This document shows, in pieces, positions 22,711 through 35,600 of a stretch of DNA of 64,000 nucleotides; position 1 is the stretch's first letter; the number at the start of each line of letters is the position of its first letter. Both the position numbers and the translations under genes were made by a program. This DNA comes from Incurvaria masculella (taxonomy: Eukaryota; Arthropoda; Insecta; Lepidoptera; Incurvariidae): the NCBI GenBank assembly GCA_946894095.1, contig OX335644.1, forward strand, positions 15,605,595 to 15,669,594, in the 5' to 3' direction. Under the pieces are notes generated by a model. The model ran no database searches. It worked only from the letters and a program-made list of their open reading frames with translations, and was not told the DNA's origin.

Positions 22711-23666
22711 CTAGCTGCGGTACCCGGCTCCGCTCGGGTTAGCGTCGGCAAAATTATTTCATGGATAAAAAGTATCCGACATGACTGATCCAAAATAGGG
22801 TCAAACTGGTCCAGGACAATGTATCCATCTACCAAATTTAATCAAGATCGTTCGAGATGAAATAGCATGATTTAATGAGAAACATCCAATAATTCCCATT
22901 TAGAGCTTCGTTGACATTTGGTGGCTATTGAAAAAAAAGCATTTGCCGCCAGAACCTTTCTGCACTTGCACTGCAACATTGTTTACCTAGTAAGTAAGTA
23001 ACGTGTAATGTAGGTAAGTTTTGCGTGGACTCCAACCCACAGCTAGTCTCAACATCGAAAACAGTAACCCATCTCGAACCTGACTGCTCCCAGAGATCCT
23101 ATACATTGATAAAATACGCACATAAATCGGGTTAGTGGTTCGCAAGTTATAAGAATTTAAGACTCTCTACTCACCCTTCAGGTAATGAGGCGTTATATTA
23201 TGTAGCCTATAAGTTTTGAGTAGAATCAGGCTACACGTAGATACAATCCGCATCTAAATCGAGTAATTGGTTCTCAAGGATTTTGCCAAGTAGTCCTAAA
23301 GTTGCGGGAAATACCAAGCCGTACCCCCCCCCCCCCTCCCCGCACCCGCCCCCGTCGGACCGCCCGCCCCGCCCCCGGCCCCGCTCCAGTCGCCGCCCCC
23401 GGCCCCGCTCGCCCTGGTGTGAAGTAGCGCTACGGGCATCGTTTTCGCAGCACCGTGAAAGTTCTAAAGCCCATGGGCACAATATCTTTATAAATTGTAG
23501 CCTATGTGTTATTCTGATGTATAAGCTATATTATTGTAAAGTTTCATTAGAATCCATTCAGTAGTTTTTACGTGAAAGAGTAACAAACATCCATCCATCC
23601 ATCCATCCATCCATCCATCCATCCATTATTACAAACTTTCCCCTTTATAATATTTATTAGATTAGA
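22711..23666 (-). mobile_element. non-autonomous Helitron (copy B)
   Basis: The + strand starts 'a|ctagctgcggtacccggct' and ends 'ttataatatttattagattaga|t'. On the - strand this is a TC start and a CTAG end with a small GGGT/ACCC hairpin before it. The interior carries a SINE-derived segment (about 22,988-23,110), a long C-run with GC-rich sequence, and a (CATC)n array. Interior matches copy A and copy D. Confidence 0.85.
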
Positions 23667-24827
23667 TGTAGGGTCTCTCTCTGTGTTCTATCATTTTCAC
23701 CATGAAGGATGATCGTCGGAGCTGCATAACGCTGTCCCTCCGTCCCCTTTTTACCTTCGCTCAACGCACAACAGGGAGGGAATACACACATTCACAGTCG
23801 ACATTCCAAAAAATTAGAACTGACCAATCCTCTAGATCCTTTATCTATATAGTTCGGAAACAATGGAATCGACAGGAATGCCGAGGTATTTACCCTAAAG
23901 TAGAACCTGGTGTCCTTTAAACTTTGTGCGAAGACGCACCTGGCCAGCCGGCATAGTTTTCGCAGACTCCCTGAAAGTTCTAAAGCCCATCGGAGTCATC
24001 GGGGACCTTATGGCGTATGCCATATGCCGCATTTAACATAAAAAACAAACAAAAATCAAAAATACGTAAACACGTTGATTCTACACGCAACCGTGTCGCA
24101 GGCCTTGTGCCTCGTGGTGGCTGACTTGTGCGCCGCGCGTCAAAGTGTTCAAGTCATTAATCAAGCTGATGTTACTCCGCACACAAGCAGCGACGCGCTG
24201 GATGCCAATTCTGGGAATTCATAATAAATCAAGAGTGATCTCAGGAGAGAAATTGACTTTGACCTTACTTTGTTATTCGGGTAATCGATCGCAAAGCCAC
24301 ACGGTGTTAGTGGCACGAAATAAAAACATTTCCATGCGTTTTTTAATTCAGCGCTAACGAAACATTTTATATCCACTTTAACAAGCGATCCTCAAATGCA
24401 GCAAAATATGTCGGAACTTATTTACTGATTCAGTCAGGATTCAGTTGTATGTATTCCGTATGTAAACAAATTAGCGCAAGAATTTTCCTCCCGATAGTTA
24501 GCGGGCGCGAGTGAGTCGCGCCGACCGAGCCGTGGGCGCGGCTAGTTCCGGATGCCTTCAGCGGTAATGTTAGAACTTTCCAAAGATTTTTATCACAAAC
24601 CATTTTTTAGTGATATTATGAAAGTTATATTCACGGAGGATAGATCTCCCTCTATCCTCCGTGGTTATATCACACACACCACATGTTATCCAAACACAAA
24701 GGATCGAATGAAAGGGTTCAGAATGTCCAAAACCCTAAATGTTTATGATCTGATAAGAATTCTTTCAAAATGTGTGTCGTTGCATTACCTCAAATTAATC
24801 AGATAATGTCAGAGTTAGGGTATCTTT
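23667..24827. other. non-coding; repeat shared with 0.5-1.4 kb; 13-bp hairpin
   Basis: Positions 24,250-24,480 resemble parts of 465-1,370. A CpG-rich patch is at 24,485-24,555. A perfect hairpin with 13-bp arms (cacggaggataga) and a 6-base loop lies at 24,632-24,663. No gene was recognised. Confidence 0.5.
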
Positions 24828-24985
24828 CACGAAGTACTGATTAGCTTAGCTGATTGCCACATATTAAGGGCCTTTCTTAGAAGCTTTCAATCAGTACCAG
24901 TACATACAAGATAATCAGCAACTTAGTAATAAAGGCCCTTTAAGTGTCAATTAAAATAAATCGGTCGTAGGTGAAAACAAGGCTT
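24828..24985. mobile_element. MITE related to 31,827-32,098
   Basis: It shares 'tcaattaaaataaatcggt', 'agtaataaaggccctttaag' and 'tactgattagct' with the elements at 31,827-32,098 and 37,335-37,445. Ends approximate GGGCCTTTTTCACCTACTGC. No coding. Confidence 0.6.
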
Positions 24986-25012
24986 AGCATACTAACGTGG
25001 AAAGATAGCATG

Positions 25013-25215
25013 CGCACATTTCTTATGGGAGATCCAAAATTATACAAAAAGCAGCTTTATTTAATCAACCTACACATTATGTAGATGCTTTATGACCATT
25101 GGCATTGTAAAATCGTGTTTGTTTTCTATAAGGTCCGAAAGTTAGAATTTTTTCGCGCGCTATGCATTAAGTTTGAAAGTGGATTACTCAACGATAAAAC
25201 AGAACATCTAAAAAT
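25013..25215 (-). mobile_element. partial TTAA-type MITE
   Basis: The part from 'acatttcttatgggagatcc' through 'ggattactcaacgataaaac' matches the left half of the MITE at 11,418-11,945. The terminal sequences are lost, so it is an old fragment. Confidence 0.6.
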
Positions 25216-25233
25216 GCTAGGAATTCATATATA

Positions 25234-26387
25234 TCTATACTAATAATAAATCTGTAAGGGGTGTTCATGGAGTAAGTTGCTTTGTTTTCTAAGATACTTC
25301 GTTGGTGACTTTATGTATGATACTAAGACTAAATTGATGATTTTTAGAAATCAGTTCTGTATGTATGTATGTATGTATGTTCCTCCATAACTCTTAAACC
25401 GATCCTCCGAATTCGATGAAACTTACTACACGTATATGTTAATACACGGGACACAGGATAGGCTATATATAATTCAGTTCCGCTTACGTTAAGATGTAGC
25501 TGTCATAGAAACCAGAACTCTCCGCGCGGCTCGACGGGAGGGCCGCGGCTCTAGGGGGGAGGGGGGTCGGCGCTTACTTTTTAATCACTATCTGCCTTTA
25601 TTTCTTCGTTTACTTCTTACAAGCCACGAAACGGACTTTTTGATACGGTTTTCATTAATATAAGGAGCGATCAACGAGCAAGGATTACGTATGCAATTTT
25701 TAAATAAAAATGAAAACTATGTCCTTGAAAATTTTAGGTGGTAAAAAGGACTGCAGAAAGTTCCACGATATCATGTAAAGCGATAACTTCGAACCACTCG
25801 CCCGATTTATTTGCGTATTTTATAAACGTATAGCAACTCTGGGCGCAGTCAGATTCCGGATGGGTTGCCGTTTTCAATGTTGAAGGTGGCTGTGGTTCGT
25901 ATTCCTCATAAAATCCAAATTATGTGAAATATGATATATCTGTATTTAAATGTGTTTGTTTGTTTGTTTTTTTATTTCTTAGAGAGTTTTAATAAAATGT
26001 TTGATTTAGTTTTATAGTTTGTTAAAATATGGACTTTGTCTGCAATACATATTTATTATTATTATTATTATTATTATAAAAGGAAGGTGGTTGAGGAAAC
26101 TTTGTTGGTTTTGTATCAATTTCTATATAACAGTGCCAGTGCAGTAAGGGTCCGGCGGCACATGCTTTTAAAATTCGCTCCCAAATGTTTACGAAGCTCT
26201 AAATGGGAATATGTCTATGTTTATCATTAAATAATGCCATATCGGTTCAAACAATTTTGTTTAAATTTGGTAGATAGATACATAGTCCTGGACTAGCCTT
26301 TTGGGTTACTTTTTATCCAGGAAATAATTTAGACCGAAATCAATCCAACACGACATTGACCCGAGCGGAGCCGGGTACCGCAGCTAG
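25234..26387 (+). mobile_element. non-autonomous Helitron (copy C)
   Basis: It starts TCTATACTAATAATAAATC after an A. It ends 'gagccgggtaccgcagctag' before a T, with a short GGGT-type hairpin. Contains a TGTA microsatellite (25,360-25,380), a GC-rich patch and a TTA microsatellite (26,049-26,077). Orientation is opposite to copies A, B and D. It lies 145 bases upstream of the first recognised LGR1 exon. Confidence 0.85.
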
Positions 26388-26403
26388 TATAGCTATAAAT
26401 GCA

Positions 26404-26527
26404 TACAATGGCAGTAGTGCCGGCAATATAAGGAAGGTCTTGGCATGGCACCTACATAGTTCCCATGTGGAGTGTTAGTCTTATATCTCACGTTCAGTTT
26501 GGTATTAGCCATCCATGTCCAGTTCAT
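26404..26527 (+). mobile_element. SINE 3' fragment abutting an LGR1 exon
   Basis: 'aatataaggaaggtcttggc', 'agttcccatgtgg' and 'ttagccatccatgtccagtt' are the body end and tail of the SINE in sense orientation. The tail runs directly into 'cattgcag', the splice acceptor used for the exon at 26,533, so part of the acceptor context is SINE-derived. Confidence 0.8.
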
Positions 26528-26532
26528 TGCAG

Positions 26533-26665
26533 CGACGCGGTCGCGGCGTGCACAGGCGCAGGCGTCAGGGCGCCACCTGGCGGCGCTGCGCGGTGACAAC
26601 ATGACCGTGCTTGACGCCGCTGCACTGCGCGCCGCCGGCTACAGCGTGACGCGCATCGTCGACCT
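26533..26665 (+). CDS. Lgr1: LGR1 exon a: N-terminal leucine-rich repeat
   Basis: It encodes an Arg/Ala-rich start, then 'HLAALRGDNMTVLDAAALRA' and 'VTRIVDL'. The donor is CT|gtcagt in phase 2; the next exon begins with A and restores Leu. The acceptor is uncertain: 'ttcattgcag' at 26,532 is preferred, but AGs at 26,555 and 26,568 are possible. It is GC-rich against AT-rich surroundings. A signal peptide is absent, so at least one more coding exon lies upstream. Confidence 0.65.
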
Positions 26666-29600
26666 GTCAGTATGATGATTAAATATCCTAGCCTTCTGCT
26701 ATATCTACATCTATGAACCATCTCGACTTACCGCTCTATATCTCTGAACCATCTCAACTTACCCTCCGATATTTTCAACCATTTATATTTACCCCTCTAC
26801 ATCTCCGAACCATCCCAATTTACCGGTCTGCATATCTGAACCGTCGCAACCTACCCCTCTACATCTCTGAACCATCTAACCTTCCCCTCTAATCTCTGAA
26901 CCATCTATCAGCTTACTGCTTTCATCTCAACCTACCCCTCTTTATCTCCGAACCATCTATCAGTTTACTGCTTTCATCTCAACCTACCCCTCTTTATCTC
27001 CGAACCATCTATTAGTTTACTGCTTTCATTTCAACCTACCCCTCTTTATCTCGGAACCATCTATCAGCTTACTGCTTTCATCTCAACCTACCCCTCTTTA
27101 TCTCGGAACCATCTATCAGCTTACTGCTTTCATCTCAACCTACCCCTCTTTATCTCCGAACCATCTATCAGCTTTCTGCTTTCATCTCAACCTACCCCTC
27201 TTTATCTCCGAACCATCTATCAGCTTTCTGCTTTCATCTCAGCTTACCCCTCTTTATCTCCGAACCATCTATCAGTTTACTGCTTTCATTTCAACCTACC
27301 CCTTTTTATCTCGGAACCATCTATCAGCTTACTGCTTTCATCTCAACCTACCCCTCTTTATCTCCGAACCATCTATCAGCTTACTGCTTTCATCTCAACC
27401 TACCCCTCTTTATCTCGGAACCATCTATCAGTTTACTGCTTTCATTTCAACCTACCCCTCTTTATCTCGGAACCATCTATCAGCTTACTGCTTTCATCTC
27501 AACCTACCCCTCTTTATCTCCGAACCATCTATCAGCTTACTGCTTTCATCTCAACCTACCCCTCTTTATCTCCGAACCATCTATCAGCTTTCTGCTTTCA
27601 TCTCAACCTACCCCTCTTTATCTCCGAACCATCTATAAGCTTTCTGCTTTCATCTCAGCTTACCCCTCTTTATCTCCGAACCATCTATCAGTTTACTGCT
27701 TTCATTTCAACCTACCCCTCTTTATCTCGGAACCATCTATCAGCTTACTGCTTTCATCTCAACCTACCCCTCTTTATCTCCGAACCATCTATCAGCTTAC
27801 TGCTTTCATCTCAACCTACCCCTCTTTATCTCCGAACCATCTATCAGCTTTCTGCTTTCATCTCAGCTTACCCCTCTTTATCTCCGAACCATCTATCAGT
27901 TTACTGCTTTCATTTCAACCTACCCCTCTTTATCTCGGAACCATCTATCAGCTTACTGCTTTCATCTCAACCTACCCCTCTTTATCTCCGAACCATCTAT
28001 CAGTTTACTGCTTTCATTTCAACCTACCCCTCTTTATCTCGGAACCATCTATCAGCTTACTGCTTTCATCTCAACCTACCCCTCTTTATCTCCGAACCAT
28101 CTATCAGCTTTCTGCTTTCATCTCAGCTTACCCCTCTTTATCTCCGAACCATCTATCAGTTTACTGCTTTCATTTCAACCTACCCCTCTTTATCTCGGAA
28201 CCATCTATCAGCTTACTGCTTTCATCTCAACCTACCCCTCTTTATCTCCGAACCATCTATCAGCTTTCTGCTTTCATCTCAACTTACCCCTCTTTTTCTC
28301 CGAACCATCTCAGCTTACCCCTCTACATCTCCGGACCATCACTTCTTACCCCTCCTGACTTACCGCTATGCTCTTTCATTAAAAAAAATTCAAGTACTTG
28401 GTTTCAGAATTTAGTTATGTTACAGCTATGGATTTTGAATGCTCATGTCATATTTTTTATAAATATAAAATCTCTTTTTCGTAATAAGCAGGTACGTCAC
28501 TTATTCCAAGGACATTTACATGCATACATATCACATTCCTTAAATTTACACATATGTATGTACTTATACAGGTGAATTTTTCAAGTGTGCCTTCATCGCC
28601 AAATCCAAAACTATAAGAAATAATGAAAAACGCTCATAGTAGTCACGAAGCCGATATCAATAAAAACTAAAACTGCATTATTATATTTTTTGAAAATATT
28701 TTTTCTAACCGGGAATACAACTCGTTGTATTCCCGGTTAGAAAAAATATTAGGTCGTTTTTTCTAACTCGTTGAATACAACTCCGGAGATGTGGAGCAAA
28801 TAGATGATGGAAAAATTACGAAATAAATTCACATAGTGTAAGTTTGTGGCACTGGAATGTCATTTATGTCAATATCAGCCTAGACGAACTTACATTGACT
28901 AATACGTAAAACGTTCTTCGTAAAGTGCAAGTTTAAATTCTGTAGAAGTAAAGCTAAAGAAGAAGCGCGTTTCATTAGGTATTCTAACGATACGAGCTTC
29001 TTCTTGCTCGACCTTGGGGGGCGTAATGGGATATTAGAATTTGATGAAAAATTCCATCCCCAAAACATAGCCTATCCTAACCTACAGCCTTCTTCATTGA
29101 CACTTTGGCTAAGTACGATACTTCGGGTTCAATAATTTTATTATCATGTTTCAGATGGATAATGGACGCTCCAAATCTGCAGAGCATTGACGTTGGAATG
29201 TTCAAGCAAACACCCTTTCTGCAATCAATGTGAGTAGAAACTTCTCACTTCTAAAGTTTACTTTCAGTACCGCTCGACCATTAGCCAAGGTCAAAATCAA
29301 GGAACGTGTCTCTGCCTTTTATTTCTTACTAGCTGCGGTACCCGGCTCCGTTCGGGTTAATGTCGGGCTGAATTATTTCATGGATAAAAAGTTGTCCAAA
29401 GGGCTGGTCCAAAAGGCTGGTACAGGACAATGTATCCATCTACCAAATTGCATCAATATCGTTAGAATGAATGAGAAACATCAAATCATTTCCATTTAGA
29501 GCTTCAGAAACATTTGGCAGCTATTTAAAAAAAAAAAAGAACGTGTCGCCAAAACCTTTCTGCACTTGTACTGCAATATTATATACCTAGTAGGTAAGTA

Positions 29601-32600
29601 TAGAAGAGATCTTAAGTTTTACGTGGACTTCAAACCACAGCCAGCCTCAACATCGAAAACGGTAACCCATCCTGAACCTGACTGCTCCCAGAGATGCTAT
29701 ACATTGATAATACACACGTATAAATCGGGTCGAGTGTTTTTTAATAATTTGTAATCGATTCAAAATGTTAGGTAAGATCATAATGATTATGTTGAGGTAA
29801 GACAAATGATATCATGGAGTTTTCTGCAGCCCTTTTTAACACCTATAATTTTCGATCACTTAGTTTTCATTGTTCTTGCCTACCTCGTTTATCGCTCTTT
29901 CTATTAGTTAAACTGTTCCGTGGTTTAGAAAAAGTAAGCACCGTTAGAATAAGTAGTATCAAAATGTGTATGTATTTTTAACCCCCGACGCAAAAAGAAA
30001 TGAAAATGAAAAAATACTTTATTTGCAGCCATACGGTACAAAAGGCGGAAATTAATGCCATAAGGCATTCTCTACCATTCAACCTTAGAGATGTAGGAGA
30101 GGTGCAGTGAGGCGGGCAAAAAAAAGTAAACGTAAAACAAAATGAATTAGCGAAAATATTAACTAACCTAAAAATAAGGATTTATATATTATAATAAATT
30201 ACATACAAATATGTACATACACTTAAACATATTAATAGGTACAAGATACAAATAACAAATATTATTTTAGAACATATGAACAGATTTACACTTAAAAAAA
30301 AAAAAAAACATATATATATATATAAATATATATATTTGATAAATAATGTGAAAAAAAAATACTCTTGATTTTTGAGAACAATGTGACAAGAAACAATCAG
30401 GAAGTAAGGAAATGACATTTAAGACGCTCTTTAAATATATTAATTGACTGAGATGTGCGTACATCAAGTGGAAGCTGGTTCCACATACGCGCAGCGCTGA
30501 CAGCAAAAGAATCTGTGTAGAATGAAGAACTATGTCCCGGAATAGCAAGAAGCAAATTATTTGAGGATCTGAGAGGTAGGCCATGAGAACAGAGGAGTTA
30601 TATCCTATCAGTAAGATATTTAGGAGCAACTGGATTATTCAATAAACCAAAGAGAAGGGAAAGAACATGGGTATTTCTGCGTTTACGAATGTCAAGCCAA
30701 TTAAGTGAGGCGCGAAAATTAGAAATATGATCAAACTTACGCAACCCATATATATATCTTATGCAAATGTTTAGAAGTCGGTCAAGTTTGTTAAGTAGGT
30801 ATTCATCTAAATCTGGATAGCAGATATCAGCATAATCAAGTATGGGAAGCAACAAAGAGTTTACGAGCGTAATTTTAGTGTTGATAGGAATAAAGTTTTG
30901 CAAACGCTTGAGAGAGTGCATGCTACCGAAAACCTTGCGACTAACTTCACTGACTTGTTTACTCCATGATAGAGTTTCATCAATCCAGAGTCCCAGGTTT
31001 TTGACATGTTTGCTGTAAGGGACAGCAATCCCGTCAAAAACAATTGGAGGCAGACTTTGACGATCCAACTTAGCCAACATCATGTGAGAGCCTATTATGA
31101 TAGCCTGTGTTTTTGATGGATTGACTAATAATCCAAACCGACTAGCCCAATCGAGAGCAGTATCTAAGTCAATGTTCATGAGAGAGATAGCAGATATTAC
31201 ATCATCGAGTCGAAAGTGCCTATACAACTGCAAGTCATCGGCGTACAAATGGAAGCGGGAAAGAAAGAGTCCAACAATGGAGTTAATAAAGACTGAGAAT
31301 AAAAGAGGAGAAAGCACACCGCCTTGAGGCACACCAGCAGTGATGTCACACCAAAGTGAAGTGACATTGTCCACCCGGACGCACTGCCGACGACCCCGAA
31401 GGTAAGAAGAAAACCAATCAAGTCCTGACTGTGAAATATTCAGAGAATGCAAGGTAGCAATGAGGATATCAGCATCAACTGAATTAAAGGCACTACTGAA
31501 ATCTAGCAGAACCAAAAGAGTGGTGTGTGTTTGTGTATCGACGCAACTCCCAAAAGATTTTTTCTGATTGAAAGCTGATGTGATCGAGATAGTTCTTGGA
31601 TGTAATTTTTGAACAAGTGTTCAGGCGTTTTCAGTTGGTCAGTTCATTTCCTAATTAACGAAACGGAATCAATTTGAAGTATACACTTTGATTTTTTTAT
31701 GGAAAGACTGAGAGACTGTAATTCTTAATAGGAAAGAATACTACAAAATTGGGAGTAAAAGCTGTCAAAATATACGATTTGTAACACAGACTGGTTTTTA
31801 CCAAGTGCTAATTTATTTTAATTGACACTTAGGGCCTTTTTCACCTACTACTGATTATCTAAATGCCACATATTTAGAGTCTTTCTTACCAGCTTGCAAT
31901 AAATACCAGGACAAGACAATCAGCACTTTAGTAATAAAGCTCCTTCATGTGTCAATTAAAATAAATCGGTAGTTGGTGAAAACCAGGCTTAAAGGGCTCA
32001 TTATCTTGTACTGGTAGGTATTGATTGCAAGATGCTAAGAAAGGCCCTTAATATATGGCGAAAAAGCTAATCAGCAGTAGGTGAAAAAGGCATACGAAAG
32101 ATATACGAAATCTCCGGAGCCGGTTAACTTAGAAATGGAAAATCATCACATTAGGTTTCTTCAAATTGCTCGATAAAAACGGATTTTCTTATTTCAGAAC
32201 AATCTAACCAAAAAACGTGAACATTTCAGAGTGGCTTCTGGTGTAGCCAGGTTCTTTATGGTATAGCGCATTTATATTGCATTTACAAAATTCAACCGAA
32301 AATATAACTCACTGCGTGATTTGACAGAATTATTATTACCCTTTTTTTGTTAAGGGTGATATATGCCATAAGCCAGGATCTTCAAAGAGGTGCCCCGCGA
32401 CGTCCATAGGCTTTAGATTTTTTGTTAAGGGTGATATATGCCATAAGCCAGGATCTTCAAAGAGGTGCCCCGCGACGTCCATAGGCTTTCGATTTTTTGT
32501 TAAGGGTGATATATGCCATAAGCCAGGATCTTCAAAGAGGTGCCCCGCGACGTCCATAGGCTTTCGATTTTTTGTTAAGGGTGATATATGCCATAAGCCA

Positions 32601-35600
32601 GGATCTTCAAAGAGGTGCCCCGCGACGTCCATAGGCTTTCGATTTTTTGTTAAGGGTGATATATGCCATAAGCCAGGATCTTCAAAGAGGTGCCCCGCGA
32701 CGTCCATAGGCTTTCGATTTTTTGTTAAGGGTGATATATGCCATAAGCCAGGATCTTCAAAGAGGTGCCCCGCGACGTCCATAGGCTTTCGATTTTTTGT
32801 TAAGGGTGATATATGCCATAAGCCAGGATCTTCAAAGAGGTGCCCCGCGACGTCCATAGGCTTTCGATTTTTTGTTAAGGGTGATATATGCCATAAGCCA
32901 GGATCTTCAAAGAGGTGCCCCGCGACGTCCATAGGCTTTCGATTTTTCACCGGCCGGCCAAGTGCTTTTTGACAAAATGTTTAAAAAATGTGATCAAAAC
33001 ATTTCAATGTAAATGTCGCCATTTAAGCTCGGAGGATACACAGGGTGCTTATCATCCGGATTAAACATGCAATTACAGTGAGATAATGCTTTCCACAACA
33101 CAAACGAACCAAGTCGCGGGCAAACGCTAGTACCTAAATAATATAATAACGCTAAACGTTATCACAGGAAACGTAACATAACTTTACGAAATGATCACCT
33201 AAACTTAAGCAAATTGCTATATAGTATTTTTTTTTATGTACAACATCCACAGTCATGATACTAACCTAACCTAACACACCGTATTCCCGAAAGAACTATG
33301 TGCAAATATGTCTTTTATGAGAACGGCTACAGGGACACCACGGACAATTTGTTATTGCCAATTTGACCATGTTTTTATCCAATGCGACGGTACCAACCCT
33401 ACCACCCAGTAGCGAAAGACCAACTAAAGTTTGACATGGATTGCGTACCATGGAACAGCTCGCACTCGTGAAGAAATGTACTTTTCCTACTCAGAAAGAG
33501 AAAGAGAGTGGTGCATGAACGGAGCCGTGATTTGAACCCAGACCTCTGGGATGGAAGGCAAGTCCACCCGGCCCTGAGCCACGAGCCGCTGTATTTATAA
33601 CACGGTGACAGCACTACTTACTGAATTTGTGTGAGCCTCAGCTGGCCTCGTCGTGATATGACTCCTAGATGCCCCGCCACCGTCTAGACAATATTTACTG
33701 AAAACTAAAAGCATTTGGAAGCTTTACTTGAACTACTTAGCACTGTAAACAAAGGGGCCACCTTATCACAAATATTCGCCAAATCTTGGGTTTGAACCAC
33801 TTTAAACGTTGTGTTGTGAACGAGAAGTCGGATGCGTACTTGTTTTTAAATTTAATTTAATTTTTCCTAGGGATTACATATTTTCAAAATTATAAACAGG
33901 TTTATAGTACGTATTATGTTCGTATTCGCTCGTTTTTATCCCGTTTAATAAGTGTGCATATTATAAAGAAACGCTCGCAATATCTTCAACAAAATCCAGA
34001 TGTCGTTATTATCTCAAAAGTTGGAACATAATATTTTTTACGTAGCCTACGCACCAACCTAATTTTACGAATTGACATTTCCATTAAATTTAAAATGATA
34101 ACGAAAACAATGCATCGTAAAAATATATCTGTTGCGTTGAAATTATCCTTTCGAAATATTTTCTACACGGATTGCTGTAATCGAAAAGTATATATAATTT
34201 CAGTATTGTATGAATTAAATCTGTAAAATTACGTTTTGCGTCCATTTCAACGGTAGCTGCAATTAATTAATCTCTAACCTTTCATTTTAAGGTGCTATAT
34301 AGATTTCGTTTTTTTTATGGAACTGGACATGGATGGCTAATACAGACGGACCGTCAGATATTAGCCTAACACACCACATGGGAACCCGGTGCTATGCCGA
34401 ACTTTCCTTATATTTCTTGCCTACATTAAACTGGATGGAAAACACGGACAAATTTCATTGCCGCTTCAACCGTCGTTCGCGATACGATGGTACCAACTGG
34501 GCGGGATTGACCCTACCACCTAGTAAGTAAGGAAGGGGACCTACAGTTTAAAGTGGAATCCCAACCACGGCCAGCCTCAACGGTTCAAAATGGTCACCCA
34601 TCCAGAACCCAACCTCGCCCAGAGATGCTTCAAAGCTTATCGAATCGCAAGGGGTCGCGCCACTGGGCAAAGACAATTGACAATACTTCATGATGAAGTA
34701 TTACCACGAAATATTACGGTAATAGTGGCTACGCTGCCGCTATCTATACGGATGAGTTACGATCCCACTCCCGTCCTACCTTACTCGATGAAAGAACTCA
34801 CGACCACGGTGGTATTTTCTAGCAATAGTTCAATTCAAATCGAGCCCTTTATTGCCACATAATTAGGAATGAGTACAGATATATTTTGCCTGTTGCAGCT
34901 ACATCGACCAGGCGCCGCGTCTACACCGCATCTCCGCCCTGCCCTCGCTGCCGGAGCTAAGAACCTTGTGAGTACAGCCAAAGCCAACATCATTATCATC
35001 CAGCATCAAGCCATGCTACCCCATACCATGCCTACTGGCGACTAACTCTTCGGTAGACATTTACGCCAGTCTAAGGTATACAAGGCATTACCTATCAAAT
35101 GTACAGGACAGTGAAGGAATTCCTGAGTCCCTTTAACTCTATGGTTGACGTCTGCATGACAGAAAGAGAACTTGTGTAGAAGTGTATGAAGTCTATAGAT
35201 TTTAGAGGAAACGACTGTATGCTCGCCGCGCACAGCTGACCTAAAATGTACGTTTTGTAGCCTAGTTAATAAGTGCTCATACAAGGGGTGTGGATGGAAA
35301 GTTCGAAAGCAGAAAGTTTGACATAGGATGTAACTTTGAACTAGTTAGAAGGAGGTTAGGAGCTCGTGGTCTGGGGAGTAGAGGACTTGCCTTTCATGTG
35401 AGAGGTCCGGGTACAGGTAAAACTGTAGGTCCCCTTCCCCTACTACGTGGTAGGGTTAAGCCTGCCCGGGTTGGTACCACCGCACTGGATGAAATTATGA
35501 TTGAAGCGGCAATGAAGAGTTGTCCGTGTTTTCCATCCAGTTCAATGTAGGCGCGCTCATTAAGGGAAGGTTGGGCCAATATCATAACGGTAGTTGTGTG

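Noticed and set aside
26700..28365. CRISPR-like or centromeric satellite array
   Set aside because: Contiguous 52-bp units without spacers, only ~1.7 kb, inside one intron; a minisatellite explains it.
30182..30418. Phe/Tyr/Ile-rich - strand frame near 30.2-30.4 kb
   Set aside because: It is LINE 3' UTR with a long A/T-rich run; hydrophobicity is compositional.
32348..32947. CRISPR-like array
   Set aside because: Units are head-to-tail without unique spacers, in an animal intron.
32336..32950. 204-codon frame in the 75-bp array as a repetitive protein gene
   Set aside because: The openness follows from a stop-free unit divisible by three; no promoter, flanking coding sequence or known repeat protein.
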